Of a DNA stretch of 64,000 bases, positions 11,376-24,300 are shown in pieces (position 1 is the first letter of the stretch; each line of letters starts with the position of its first letter). The notes beneath the pieces were generated by a model. The model was given only the letters and a program-made list of their open reading frames with translations, was not told the DNA's origin and did not search any database. The stretch is from assembly GCA_025618425.1 (NCBI GenBank), contig CM046841.1, forward strand, positions 5,023,239 to 5,087,238, read 5' to 3'. Source of the DNA: Heliocidaris tuberculata (Eukaryota; Echinodermata; Echinoidea; Camarodonta; Echinometridae). A program made the translations under genes and the position numbers.

Positions 11376-11512
11376 AAAAGACAGGCAGAGAGAGAGAGTG
11401 AGAGAAAGTGGAGGAAAGAATAAGTTAGTGAAAGAGAGAGAGAAAGAGAGAGAGTTAGAAGAGAAAAGGAGTAAGAGGGAAACAGAAGAGAAAGAGAGAG
11501 AGAGAGAGAGAG
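11376..11512. repeat. (GA)n-rich purine tract
   Basis: Long imperfect GAGA runs, polypurine on the plus strand. Confidence 0.8.
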
Positions 11513-11607
11513 ATGCTTAATCTATCCAGTAATGTACCTTCTTTATAACTTTTTAGTCTTTTGATTAAAAAAAAAACAAAAAACACCACTATATATATCT
11601 GTCTCAC

Positions 11608-14600
11608 ATCATGTTTTGTAACATTTTGATGAATCAAATATTTCGAATATATTCACGCACTTTTTTTTTCTGAGTAATAATTATTTTAAAGTTAAGATAC
11701 ATTCTGACAACATAGCGATATTCATGTAAACCTTTTTTCGCATAATCCTCTTCTTCATATGTATAGCAAACACATTATTCGTAAAAGAATGACCTGGAAT
11801 CCTATCTGACCAAAAAAAAAAAAAAATCATTTATCTTGTTATCTTTATGTTTTGTAACATTTTGATGAATCAATTATTTCCAATTTATTCATGCATACTT
11901 TTCTGAGTAATACTTATTCCAAACTTAAGATACATTCTGACAACATAGCCATTTTCATGTAAACCTTTTTTCGCATAATCCTCTTCTTCATATATACAGC
12001 AAACATATTTATAAAAGAATGACCTGGAATCCGATCTGCCCCCCCCCCCTATACATTCTGACAACATAGCGTTTACATTTTCATGTAAACCTTTTTTCGC
12101 ATAATCCTCTTCTTCATATATACAGCAAACATATTTGTAAAAGAATGACCTGGAATCCGATCTGCCCCCCCCCCCCATACATTCTGACAACAAACATATT
12201 TGTAAAAGAATGACCTGGAATCCAATTTCCAATTTATTCACGCATACTTTTCTGAGTAATACTTATTCCAAACTTAAGATACATTCTGACAACATGGCGA
12301 TTTTCATGTAAACCTTTTTTTCGCATAATCCTCTTCTTCATATATACAGCAAACATATTCGTAAAAGAATGACCTGGAATCCTATCTGACATAGCAAAAA
12401 AAAAAAAAATAAAAAAAAATTTTTATCTTGTTATCCTCATGTTTGTAACATTTTGATGAATCAATTATTTCCAATTTATTCACGCATACTTTTCTGAGTA
12501 ATACTTATTCCAAACTTAAGATACATTCTGACAACATAGCCATTTTCATGTAAACCTTTTTTCGCATAATCCTCTTCTTCATATATACAGCAAACATATT
12601 TATAAAAGAATGACCTGGAATCCGATCTGCCCCCCCCCCCCTATACATTCTGACAACATAGCGTTTACATTTTCATGTAAACCTTTTTTCGCATAATCCT
12701 CTTCTTCATATATACAGCAAACATATTTGTAAAAGAATGACCTGGAATCCGATCTGCCCCCCCCCCATACATTCTGACAACAAACATATTTGTAAAAGAA
12801 TGACCTGGAATCCAATTTCCAATTTATTCACGCATACTTTTCTGAGTAATACTTATTCCAAACTTAAGATACATTCTGACAACATGGCCATTTTCATGTA
12901 AATCTTTTTTTCGCATAATCCTCTTCTTCATATATACAGCAAACATATTCGTAAAAGAATGACCTGGAATCCTATCTGACATAGCAAAAAAAAAAAAAAT
13001 AATAATATATATTTATCTTGTTATCCTCATGTTTTGTAACATTTTGATGAATCAATTATTTCCAATTTATTCACGCATACTTTTCTGAGTAATACTTATT
13101 CCAAACTTAAGATACATTCTGACAACATAGCATTTTCATGTAAACCTTTTTTTCGCATAATCCTCTTCTTCATATATACAGCAAACATATTCGTAAAAGA
13201 ATGACCTGGAATCCTATCTGACATAGCAAAAAAAATAAAAAATAAAAAAAAATATTTATTTTGTTATCCTCATGTTTTGTAACATTTTGATAAATCAATT
13301 ATTTCCAATTTATTCACGCATTTTTTGTTCTGAGTAATTATTATTTTGAACTTAAGATATAATCCGACAACATAGCTATATTCATGTAAACCTTTTTCGC
13401 ACAATCTTCTTCTTCATATATACAGCAAACATATTCGTGAAAGAATGACCTGGAATCAGATGTGACAAAAAACATCATTATCTTGTTATCTTAATGTTTT
13501 GTAACATTCTTATGAATCAAATATTTCCAATATATTCACGCATATTTTTTTGAGTAATAATTATTTCAAAATTAAGATACATTCTGACAACATAGAAATA
13601 TTCATGTAGACCTTTTTTCGCACAATCCTTATTTTGACGTATACAGCAAACATTTATTATTCGTAAAAGAATGACTCGGAATCCTATCTGACAAAAAGAA
13701 AAACATGATTATCTTGCTATCTTGATGTTTTGCAACATTTTGATGAATCAAACATTTCTCTAATATATTCATGCATTTTTTTCTGAGTAATAATTATTTC
13801 AAACTTTAGATACATTCTGACAACACAGCGATATTCATGTAGACCTTTTTCGCACATTGCTCTTCTTGATGTATACAGCAAACATAATCGTAAAAGAATG
13901 ACCTGGAATCCGATCTGACAAAAAACAGGGCAAACGCCAAGAATTGTCTCGCCTGCATCTCGCAATGCAAATAAGAATTCGAACTTTGGTATTGCAGCTT
14001 TATTATACCATAAAGCTACAAAACAAGTTTTGTATCTTAATGATTATACTAAGCAATAATGATATTTGATATACATACATTTTATCCCTGTAAAATGAGT
14101 CCTTGACCAAATTTACAACCATAACGTGCACCTTCAAGAGATCAGAGGCCTACCTGTAGTTGGAATCTGGTGATACTACCTAAAAGGTACATGTACAAAA
14201 AAAAAATATTGTGTTTAGTGGCGTTCAGTGAAGTTTGTTGACCTTTTGACCTTTGACCTAGGTCAGATTTGACCTTTTTTTCGAATTTGACCTGTTCCTT
14301 CAAGGGATGTAACTATAGTATAAATCTGGTGATCATACCTCAAAGGTACAGTTATTAAATGTACACGCAACGTGAGTTTCACTGAAAGTTCATTGACCTC
14401 TTGACTTTTGTCCTTCATCAGATTCAACTCCTTTTCAAACTTGACCTGCACCTTTAAAAGATGCACCTGTAGTATGTGGTGACCTGTGGTGACTCTACCT
14501 CAAATCCATAAAAAAGTTATTGTGATTACAGCATGACTGTTGATGACATCGACGCCGATGCCGAAGACGCCTACGCAGGCGAGACAAAAAAAAATCATTA

Positions 14601-15005
14601 TCTTGTTATTTTCCTGTTTTGTAAAATTTTTAAGAATCAATCATTTTCAATATATTCACACAAATTTTTTTCTGAGTAATACTTAATTCAAACCTTAGAT
14701 ACATTCTGACAACATAGCGATATTCATGTAGACTGTTTTCGCACATTGCTCTTCTCGATATATACAGCAAAGATATTCATAAAAAGAATGACCTACCCCG
14801 CAAATGAAAATTATTATCATGTTATCTTCATGTTTGTAACATTTTGATGAATCTAATATTTCTTTAATTCATTCACGCATTCTTTTTCCGAGTAATAAGT
14901 ATTTCAAAATTTAGATACATCCTGACAACATAGCGATATTTACATACAGCAAACATATTCGTAAACTGGTAAAAAATGATCTGGAATCCGATCCGACTAA
15001 AAAAT
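11608..15005. repeat. Satellite array, about 240-bp units with higher-order repeat
   Basis: Landmark TTTTGTAACATTTTGATGAA recurs near 11614, 11850, 12441, 13033, 13276, 13496, 13728, 14618 and 14831, spacing about 213-246 bp (or multiples). Each unit also has TACATTCTGACAACATAGC, TTCATGTAAACC and AAAAGAATGACCTGGAATCC. Segments around 12001 and 12592 are near-identical and include extra partial units with C9-C12 runs, showing a higher-order period of about 591 bp. Minus-strand open frames (YEEEDYAKKGLHEN repeats) are read-throughs of the array, not genes. Confidence 0.92.
13944..14587. mobile_element. MITE inserted in the satellite
   Basis: 644 bp with TIRs TTGTCTCGCCTGC (13944-13956) and its complement at 14575-14587. 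The interior has about three degenerate units of about 150 bp rich in TTGACCTTTTGACC. Removing it restores the about 240-bp spacing between flanking satellite units (890 minus 644 = 246). Confidence 0.75.
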
Positions 15006-15204
15006 CATTACCTTTAACCAAAAACTGCATTGCCTTCTACTGTTTGCACAATTTTTACAACTCTTAATGACTTCTCAAAACAAACTTCATTGTCATGCCA
15101 TTAACGAAGCTACAACCACTTTTATTTAGAAAGGAATCTAACACGGTTTATTGCCATTTGTTCCAATGCAACTTGGTCCAATACCCAGCTCGTCTAAACT
15201 GTAC

Positions 15205-15290
15205 ATCCAGTTTGTCCACTTTACACGTGGCCCAATCAACATTTCACCCAATTACCCAATCGTCATTCAGTAGGGCCAGTAGCCATTGGT
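15205..15290. repeat. Dispersed repeat, second copy
   Basis: Matches 5161-5255 (GTCCACTTTACA, CCAATCAACATTTCA, GGGCCAGTAGCCATT). Confidence 0.55.
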
Positions 15291-15365
15291 AATGAGCCAA
15301 AAAATTGAGGGAGCAGGGGCAGCAACAATTGAAATATTTTCTGAAGGGCCAGGAATACAACACGG

Positions 15366-15879
15366 GAGAACGGGGTGAAGTGGGAAAATATTAGTGATAG
15401 AAACTTTTTACTTTGTAACTTTGTAAATATTTATCATTGCCTCTCCAATTGTATATGGTATATAACACTGGTACTAGGCTACACAATGACATACATGACA
15501 TTCATCTTTTTTCTTCTAGTTTTCAATGTAATAAATCATTTAAAAAGGTCTTGAAGGGGAAAAAATAGGCCACAGGTGGACTAAATTTTGAAAATTGCTA
15601 CTTTAATAAACACAATTTTTAGTGCTGATTGTTCAAATTGAGGTACTGGGGATATGAAAGTTTAGAAATCACTTTAATATAGGACATTTTACAGTCGCTT
15701 ACACAACTGACCTAACGATACCCATCGTAAAAGTATTGGGTATATACTGATGAGAAATTTTGTCAGTTTTAGCCTTAATTTCAATATTGTTTTCACAATA
15801 ACACTGATTCCGAATAACATTTATATTGCGTTTGTTATGCACAAGATTGTGAGAAGTATTTTGAACGATCTATTAACGG

Positions 15880-15938
<59 letters not shown>

Positions 15939-16421
15939 TATTTGTTAAATGTATCATTAAGAAATTTTCATGTAAAAAGTGTGTGGATTATGAATGGTTA
16001 GAGCTAACCTTCCTAACACCCCCCCCCCCAAAAAAGGATGTAACTGGGGTGAAATGGGTAAAAGTGTCCCAGTTCACCCCCAGTAGGAAAAAAAAACATA
16101 ATAGGCCCTACCCCCAAATCTTCTTTTTTTACTTTACACACTTTTCTAAATTATTATACCAGACCTATGCTGTATGCGGGGTGTTTACCACAGCTATGTT
16201 GTATACCGGTTAAACAAGTGACACTGAACGCCCGAAATAGAAAAAAAGAAATTGGTCCCCCCAAAAAAGAAAAGAAGTGATAATTAAACCTACATGCAAA
16301 ATCTTATTGTTTGTGAACATTGATAATTTAAGACCTTTTGTAGGATCTAAACAAATGCATGATTACTTTTTGAGTTGAGGGAGTGTCCCACTTCTCCAGT
16401 GTCCCAGTTCACCCCGTTCTC
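15366..16421. mobile_element. TIR element with ACGGGGTGAA ends, about 1.06 kb
   Basis: Inverted ends GAGAACGGGGTGAAGTGGGA (15366-15385) and its near-complement at 16402-16421 (one mismatch in 20). A further internal inverted copy sits at about 16041-16080. No transposase frame; outer boundary and target duplication not resolved. Confidence 0.65.
15884..15942. repeat. (TA)n microsatellite
   Basis: About 55 bp of alternating TA. Confidence 0.95.
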
Positions 16422-16984
16422 ACATATAGATACTCGGATATCAATAACGGGACATAAGCAATTTCACGTGACCAATATTTGTGAGAGATTTCATCGTTTG
16501 TTATTGGTAAGTTCCTCTCGCGAAAAGTTTTAACTAAAAAAAGGGTAACTTGCTTATTCAAATAATGTATTTATTATTCGATGAGTTTACATGTACATGT
16601 AGATACAATCCTTAAAGTGATATTGCGTGACAATTAGATTAAGAACAAAAAAAAAAAGAACACCACAAATGTAACAGACTCATAATGGTTCTATAACCTG
16701 TTATTATTGGTTATTATATAACCAAAATACAATTAGCGCAACCATATGATGTAGGATAAATGTATCAACTTAATAAGTGACTTGTCATATCTAACCGGCT
16801 CATTTTACCTTTAATAAAGGATGACGCCCCCCCCCCCCCCCCCCGTCCCGTCCCGGAAATTCTTCTGGAGGATAAGTTTTCGATGACGCTATTTGGGGAT
16901 TTACGTTGATAGATAAAGGGGAAATCATTGCTTAAGTTTTACCCCCCAAAAGACAAAAAATCTCTCTAAAATTAGCTATTTTCC

Positions 16985-17260
16985 TAAAGAGTAATTGGAC
17001 AAAGTGATTACTAGACCACGTGGATATTACACGAACTAGGTTTAGGCGAAACTTTCGTTAGACAAACTGAATATCGGAGAAACTGAATTAGACGAAGTGG
17101 TAATTGGACATAATGTATAGGAGTATAAAGGATAAAGACCAAGCAGGTGGGTATATTAAATGTTTTTTTGACGAAACGTTAGAAATTATAGGTAAGTGTA
17201 CGAAATTGGCCAAATGGTTATTGGACGAAACTTTAATGGAAGAAATAATATTTAATAGAC
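16985..17260. repeat. Degenerate short tandem repeat around 'TTGGACGAA'
   Basis: Motifs such as TTGGACAAAGTG, TTAGACGAAGTGGTA, TTGGACATAATG and TTGGACGAAAC recur roughly every 17-20 bp, strongly diverged. The open frame across it has no recognisable protein features. Confidence 0.5.
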
Positions 17261-17328
17261 AGAACGATATTAGACCACATAACAGTTTACCGGTAAATAT
17301 GAACATGGCATAAACATAATGTATATAA

Positions 17329-17334
17329 TTTATT
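17329..17334 (-). promoter_or_regulatory. Candidate poly(A) signal of plexin
   Basis: AATAAA on the minus strand, about 260 bases after the proposed stop. Single-motif evidence only. Confidence 0.3.
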
Positions 17335-17592
17335 AAAGTCAAACATTATTTTGTAAGCTAGAAACACAGATAACAATTACTTTAGTGTAGCAAAATATTA
17401 ATTTCCACATCACCTTTGTAATCTTTATATTTTTTTGCATTGAGAAAGTTGTAGAAAAAATAATCTTGAGTATTGATGTTTTTTGGTCTGTGTACAATGC
17501 TGCCCCAATCCGTCCAAATACATACTACCTTAAGTTGAAAGCATGCTGTGGTATCATGAGCCACCTAGTAAAGGATGTGATGCGAATAGTTT

Positions 17593-17625
17593 CTAGTTTG
17601 GCATCAGCTCTGTGACTGAATCCAA
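17593..17625 (-). CDS. PLXN: Plexin exon ah: terminal exon with stop
   Basis: Ten codons (LDSVTELMPN) and TAG, in phase after acceptor CTTTTCCCCCCTTAG. The tail is about 20 residues shorter than vertebrate plexins and no PDZ-binding motif is visible. The choice rests on a strong polypyrimidine tract and phase; another last exon further left cannot be excluded. Confidence 0.6.
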   Translation of the reverse strand: MDSVTELMPN

Positions 17626-20600
17626 CTAAGGGGGGAAAAGAATATAAATTATCAAGAACATTCAAACACTCTGATTGACATGTATTTTTTTACAAATATA
17701 TTAATCATATAATTTATTTTTTTTCAAAATTTACTTTTATGACCATAGTTTTTGTGTATCATGTCATGTCATAAGGATGAAAATGCGTTTGTTTGTATAT
17801 TAGACGCTAATTTATGAATTATAGGAATCCACAGTCTGCTACGAGTTATATCAAACGCAGAGGAAATAAGTTCTCACTCGAGTTTTATATGTTATGAATA
17901 AATGATAACATGGATTTAATTTCAAATGAGAGTAAATAGAAGTCAATGAAAAAATATCTCGGAAAATAAATAAACATAATTATGATTAAATAAATAAGGG
18001 GAAAGGTAGAAGAAAGAAATGGTAAAAACGAAATGATATCAGGCAGGATTAGACTATAATTATGGTCATCAGCCATGGCCCAATTTGGACTGACATCACA
18101 AGTTTGCTTCACATTGGTAGAGATGAAATACTAACCAGAGGACCTGTATCATGACTAGTGAAGTCATAGAGGTTTTTGAGGGTTGCCACTCGACTGAACA
18201 AACCAGAAAAGTCCTGAAAGAAAACACAGAGAATTATTAACTTATTTCGTTTTTATTTCGTCAAGCATTGAAAATAAGCACGTTCTTTAAAACAATTCAT
18301 CAATTTGATGTCATACGGAATAAATTTACAATATTCATTAAAAAATAGTGCTATCGCACATCTAAAAATATGTTGATTTTTGACACTTTCAGTGTTTATT
18401 GTTTATCTAACTTTACTTTGCCAGTATTACACAGGAAGAGGTCTGAACCATAATATAGACACTGAGACTGTCACAGGTAAATGTGTATTTGGATCTGTCA
18501 TTTGAATAAACGAACCTGATGAATCAGTCAAACATGAGATGATGATATTTTTATATACCCTTAGGAATGAATGACTAGGACGTCGACTGTATGGGTTTTG
18601 GGCATACAAGTGTCCATACAAGTGTCCATTTATTCACAGCTCTAGCTTTATATATACACAGCCTGACAAGCAGTTGGTCATTAAGAGTGGGTCAGGATAG
18701 TGACATATGAACTTTTTTTATGAACTTGGGGTCAAGTCTAATGGGTTATCAGAATGGAGTGTCATATACACATACCAGAATAAGCTGTCATTATGAACAT
18801 AAACAATATACATCATTTAGGGCTAAAGCCAGGGTAATAATGTTACTTTGTAGGCGCCTTGAGCATCCTCTGGGATGGATACTTGTGCGATATAAATGTA
18901 GCTATTATTATTATTATTATTATTAGATACATTTACTTTGCAAACACAATAGATATAGAATACAATGTTAAAGAAGGACAAGAAGATATAATACCTGTGT
19001 AATCTTATGGAAATCTTCTTGCAAATCCTCCGTTGTTGGTGGCTGTAAGCCTTTGATGTTGTCATAGTATTCACCAATAGTTCTGATATGACCAGGCAAA
19101 TCCTTATAAAACAGGACCCGATTAAGGGCAGAAACCTGAGAGAAGTTATAAAATTTAGATTTTTTTTTAACCATAAAAGGTAAAGTTTTACTTGATGTTA
19201 ATCGAGTATTTGCACAGTTAGAGAATGATAAATTGTTTTCATTCTTACACTGTTAAAATAATAATTTCAATGGAAAATGTCATGCTCGAATTGTGCTGAA
19301 AATATAGCCCCCAATGCTTACAAAATTGAAACTTTAAGGAAAATGGATACTGGTTAGTTTCTTTCACACTGTTTTTGAGATGAATTCAAATTGAAACTTA
19401 TGAAATTTAAAAAAAAAATTCTTAAAAATTGTCTACCAAAGAAATGATTTGTATACAAGGGGAGCTTTCTCGATGTTTTCTAGCATTAAATGACCTCTAA
19501 TTCTTTTTACAATTCTACTCAGACACTGACCTGGGAATTTTCTTTGCGGACCTTCTTACAAGCATTGTCCAACATGTTAGCCAGGACAGACACACTCTGG
19601 TCTGCTGAGCGAGACTGTCGCATGTCAAAGATGTAAGATGGATGAGCCAATGCAGTCATCCAGTAGTGTAGTGGTAGACTGAAAATAGGAATGAATGATT
19701 AAATGACAAAAACACACAAAATAAACATAAAATTGATTTTATTTGATTGATACTCCTTTTCTTAAGCTCATTTTAGAAGAAACTTGAAAACATCGATATA
19801 ATGATGACAATGTATCCTTAATGTATTTTGTGAACAGTGCCAATACTGTATATAAATGTTAGATTATTGTAACCTTCAAATCTAAATTCAATTTCATTTA
19901 TTTTCACATAAATCGTAAAATTGTAACATTTTTGCAAACAGAATACAAAGTACATAGTGTATAGAAGAGTTTAAAGGTTTTCTGAACAGAAAATGGACAA
20001 GTCTTGTACCATGCTTACAAGACTATTTTGGATTGGAGAGGGAAGAGACACTCGTATGCAGAATGATCTCGGCATTGCAGTTATCGATCCCTGTAAATTG
20101 GACACACCTCTTCAATAGGAGTATAATAGACCTGTGATTAATTTATTTTGCAAATAGTAAATTAAAGATTGTGATTTAGCAAAATCGCTACTGCCTTTCA
20201 TGTATAATCCCTTCGACACACTTTAAGGGACCTAATTAGGAGGTCTGCGTATGCCCCCGCCAATTTCGAAAAGATTTCGTATAATTTCAGAAATACTGCT
20301 ACCAAAATTTATTTTGAATATTAAAGATCAATTGAAATAAATACAACTTTTGACAAGTTTTTATTGATTTTACTTGGCCAGCAAAAAAGGGGAGAAAGGT
20401 GGGAAGGGTGTACGCAGCCCCGGATAAGCCAGCAGCGTACCTGTTGCTTTTCCACGCCTCTGCGATTTCCTCCGGTTTGTCAGTGCAGTACTTGTCAGCC
20501 ATCTTATCAAAGAAGTCAAAGAGATGTTTGACGGTACAAGGGGTCTCGTCTGGCTTTTTGAATACACCGGCAAGGAACTCATCCAGCCGAGGTTGGATCG

Positions 20601-20627
20601 TTTTCTGTCAAATAAAACATGAACGAC

Positions 20628-20680
<53 letters not shown>

Positions 20681-20683
20681 TTA

Positions 20684-20778
<95 letters not shown>

Positions 20779-21116
20779 CACTCAACCCGCCTCCGTGGTC
20801 TAGTGGTTAAGGCGTTTGGCGTACAGTGCTAAAGACCCAGGTCCTACTCCCGGCGGAGATAGTTTTTGCAAACCCTGCAGTTATTTCCACAAAAAGGAAG
20901 TCAGTAGGGAGGAACAATGAATTTATCTACGCAAATTATTTCTCTTATTTAATTCAACTGATTTCTCACATTATATATATATATATATATATATATAATA
21001 ACAAAATATAAGTTCTGCTTCGAATTGTAAATGTAGAGATGATTAGTAAACAAGTAAATAAAAATTCCGTTAAACTCAGAAGTTTTCAAATTTTCGGCCA
21101 TAGGCCTAATGATAAT

Positions 21117-21168
<52 letters not shown>

Positions 21169-21262
21169 TGAAGAAGCCTTTTAGGCGAAACAGTGAGTTT
21201 TTTGTGTCTGAGTGATTTATTGTGTCTCTCTCAACTTTTTATCTCCGTTGCAGAACTTTTCG

Positions 21263-21304
<42 letters not shown>

Positions 21305-24300
21305 TATTAAATGTACATGGTTTCTGGTTACAACGTTGTCACTGCTATCGTCTTGAAAAAGAATGAAGAAAATAGTTAGACCACGACCCGTGATTTCCTA
21401 AGTACGTCGATGTTTTTAAAAGGCATTTATTATTCAGATATTATTCACATCAGGGGATCAACCTTTAACATCATCGTGTAACAGACACGAATACACGGGT
21501 CATTACTTTTTACATACCAAACTGGTGGACCCTGACGTATCTATAACGTTTTTTTCAGCCTTTTGGTTAATGGGATATGCATATCTGTTATTCTCCGGAA
21601 ACCCTGGGAACTTTTTAGGCCTATATGTGAATAAGCATCATGTGCGTAAGAATATTAAATCACTTTTGGAATAAGATGCAAAAGACTAGGGTATTTACGT
21701 CGCCCCCGCTACCACATGGATTTGATGTTTGGCATTTTGCAGTCAATATGCATGCATGTAAGTGAAGATGTCGAAAGGCTGATGCATGATACAAGATCAA
21801 CATAAGTTCTTACTTTCGTAACCAGCAAACGTGGCGCTAGGAATTCTCGATCCAGTTTTGTCATGGATATACTCTTCTCTGTAGGTATTGGGTCATCTGC
21901 AACCTAAACGAGCAAAATCACAAACACACAAAGTTGTCTCAGTGATTCATCTTAATGATTTTACATTCGTGGTACTTTTCACGCTTTATTCGCCGAAAGT
22001 ATCTGATAAAAAAATCCTATCGAAATGGGAATAGATAATTCAGTTTAACTCAAGAAATAATTAAAAAAAATTCTTCTTACCAAGTGAATCATCCTAGACC
22101 CACCGCTTTCCATTGTACGGATTCTTGTATAGTCTCTATCACGTACATCATCAGGACCAGCATCTTTGTGGTCTGAAATGAATAACATGTAATTATGTCT
22201 TTCAATCAACTCTATGGGTAGAATGTCAATGTCATGGTTAAGAAACTGATTCAATCGGTTTTCTTGAAACACGACATAAAAAAAACTACATCAGGAATCG
22301 GCCCGATATACATGTACAGATATAAAATGTTCTCGTATTCTAATTCGACATATTCCATTGGATACAGAAAGCATCATAGGAGCACACTGAGGTAGCTTAT
22401 TCACTCAGATATATCACTTCTCTTTAGGAGATTTGAAGTACCCTATCGCAATCCATGATTGCTTCGTTATGCTGACTCTTTAAATAATAGAGATATGTAA
22501 TAGCACATCCAGAAATAGAGAAACATTGGCATGCAGAATCCTCTAGGGGTGAATGGGCTAAATTTACATTAAAACGATCTTTTTCTGAGTCTTCAACTGG
22601 AAAGGGGGGGGGGGGGGTCTACGCCAGCTACATCCTCTACTGGATACACCACTGATGTGCACACTCTTTGCACAAGTAACCTACATGCTCCGAAGAGTTG
22701 TACCCCCGGGGTTACAGGTTGATAGACCCCAGTGTCATTCATAGCAGCCTTTGCGATCAGAGCGACTTGGCTACCGTCAGCTACCTGCATAAACGAGGAA
22801 CAGGAATATTAGCGTAAATATAGGGAGGGTGTGTGTGTGTTTGTGAGAGGGGGGGGGGGGGGTTAACACACTCCTCTCGCAACAAGTGGATATTCATTAT
22901 TTTGTAGGCACATTAAACTGTCTGTTTAAACATCTATGATGTTGTTGGAAAATAGGATAATGCCTGTTCAATAATCGTGGACACATTCCTGGGGGGGGGG
23001 GGGGGGTTACCTTACCATAAAAAAAACTTGGCAATTGAGGACATAAATTTATACAAAACAGTGCATTAGCCGTAAAGCCTACAATCTACTGGATAAAGCA
23101 AAATCAGTATCATATTTCAGTTACTTCTTTCATTTATACTGTTACCTGGGTGTATAGTACGTAATAAAATCACTTAGTAATTTATAAATCAAATATAGAA
23201 CATCCCATGCAAAAACAGTTATCAAGCAAGAAATGTATATCAAGATGATATCAGTCTGTATATGAATTGCAATTCCTGATAAAATATTCACACCTTTAAT
23301 CGCTAGTTACATGTAGGCCTATCTGTATACAGCCCGAACAGTTATACATAAGTAGTAATCAAATTCTGCAATTTCTTAATAGTAATTCATTCCTTCCATC
23401 CAATCAGTCTGCATATAGACAACTTCTCAGTTGATAAACGGCAATACTCATGATCAAGAGTGATATTCTGATGGCAATGGAAAAACAGAAAATCACTCTT
23501 CTATACTACTTGACTTTGCAGTGCATTTGACTCTATTGATCATTCAAGATTACTTGAAATATTGAAGACATGTTTTGGGATAGATCCTGTTGCTCTGTGC
23601 TGGATCAAGTCATACTTGTCTGATCGACATCAAAAAGTTACAGTTGGTGGTATTGTTTCAGACTCTTTCCAAGTGCCCTTTGGTGTGCCCCAGGGCTCTC
23701 AACTTGGCCCTTTGTTATTTATGGTGTACACGAGTAGTCTAATCAAGAGCACTCAGGAAAATTTTCTTGAAGTTTCTTGTCACTGCCATGCAGACGACAC
23801 ACAATAATATTTATCATTTAGACCAGCCCCTAGTACTCAAGATGCAAAGTGTTTCAATATTGGAAAAATGTATTATTTCATTCGTAGTTGGATGCTAAAT
23901 AATAAGCTTAAATTGAACAACAGTAAAGAGTGAAATTTTTATTATCGGTACTTCACAACAGATTTCAAAAATTAGCATAGATGGTGTAAGAGTTGGATTC
24001 TTCAATGTGAAACCCTCTGATACCGCAAGAAATTTAGGAGTATACTTTGATACAAACTTTAACATGGAAACACAAGTTACAAATATGTACAAATAAACAT
24101 ATTATCTTCTATACAATCTCAGACGTATCCGCAAATATTTTTATCAGGAAAGTATGAAATTGATCGTCCATGCTCTCATTACAAGTAAGCTCGATTACTG
24201 CAATGGATCATTGTTCGGAATGCCTGATTCTCTGATATCTAGGTTACAAAGAGTCCAGAATGCATGTGCAAGACTTGTCTACCGTCAATCAAAATTCACT

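Noticed and set aside
11885..12815. Minus-strand repeated peptide (YEEEDYAKKGLHEN...)
   Set aside because: It is a translation of the about 240-bp satellite; stops and frame changes occur between units.
20791..20858. Functional tRNA gene
   Set aside because: Degenerate B box, odd anticodon loop and (TA)n flanks point to a SINE head or pseudogene.
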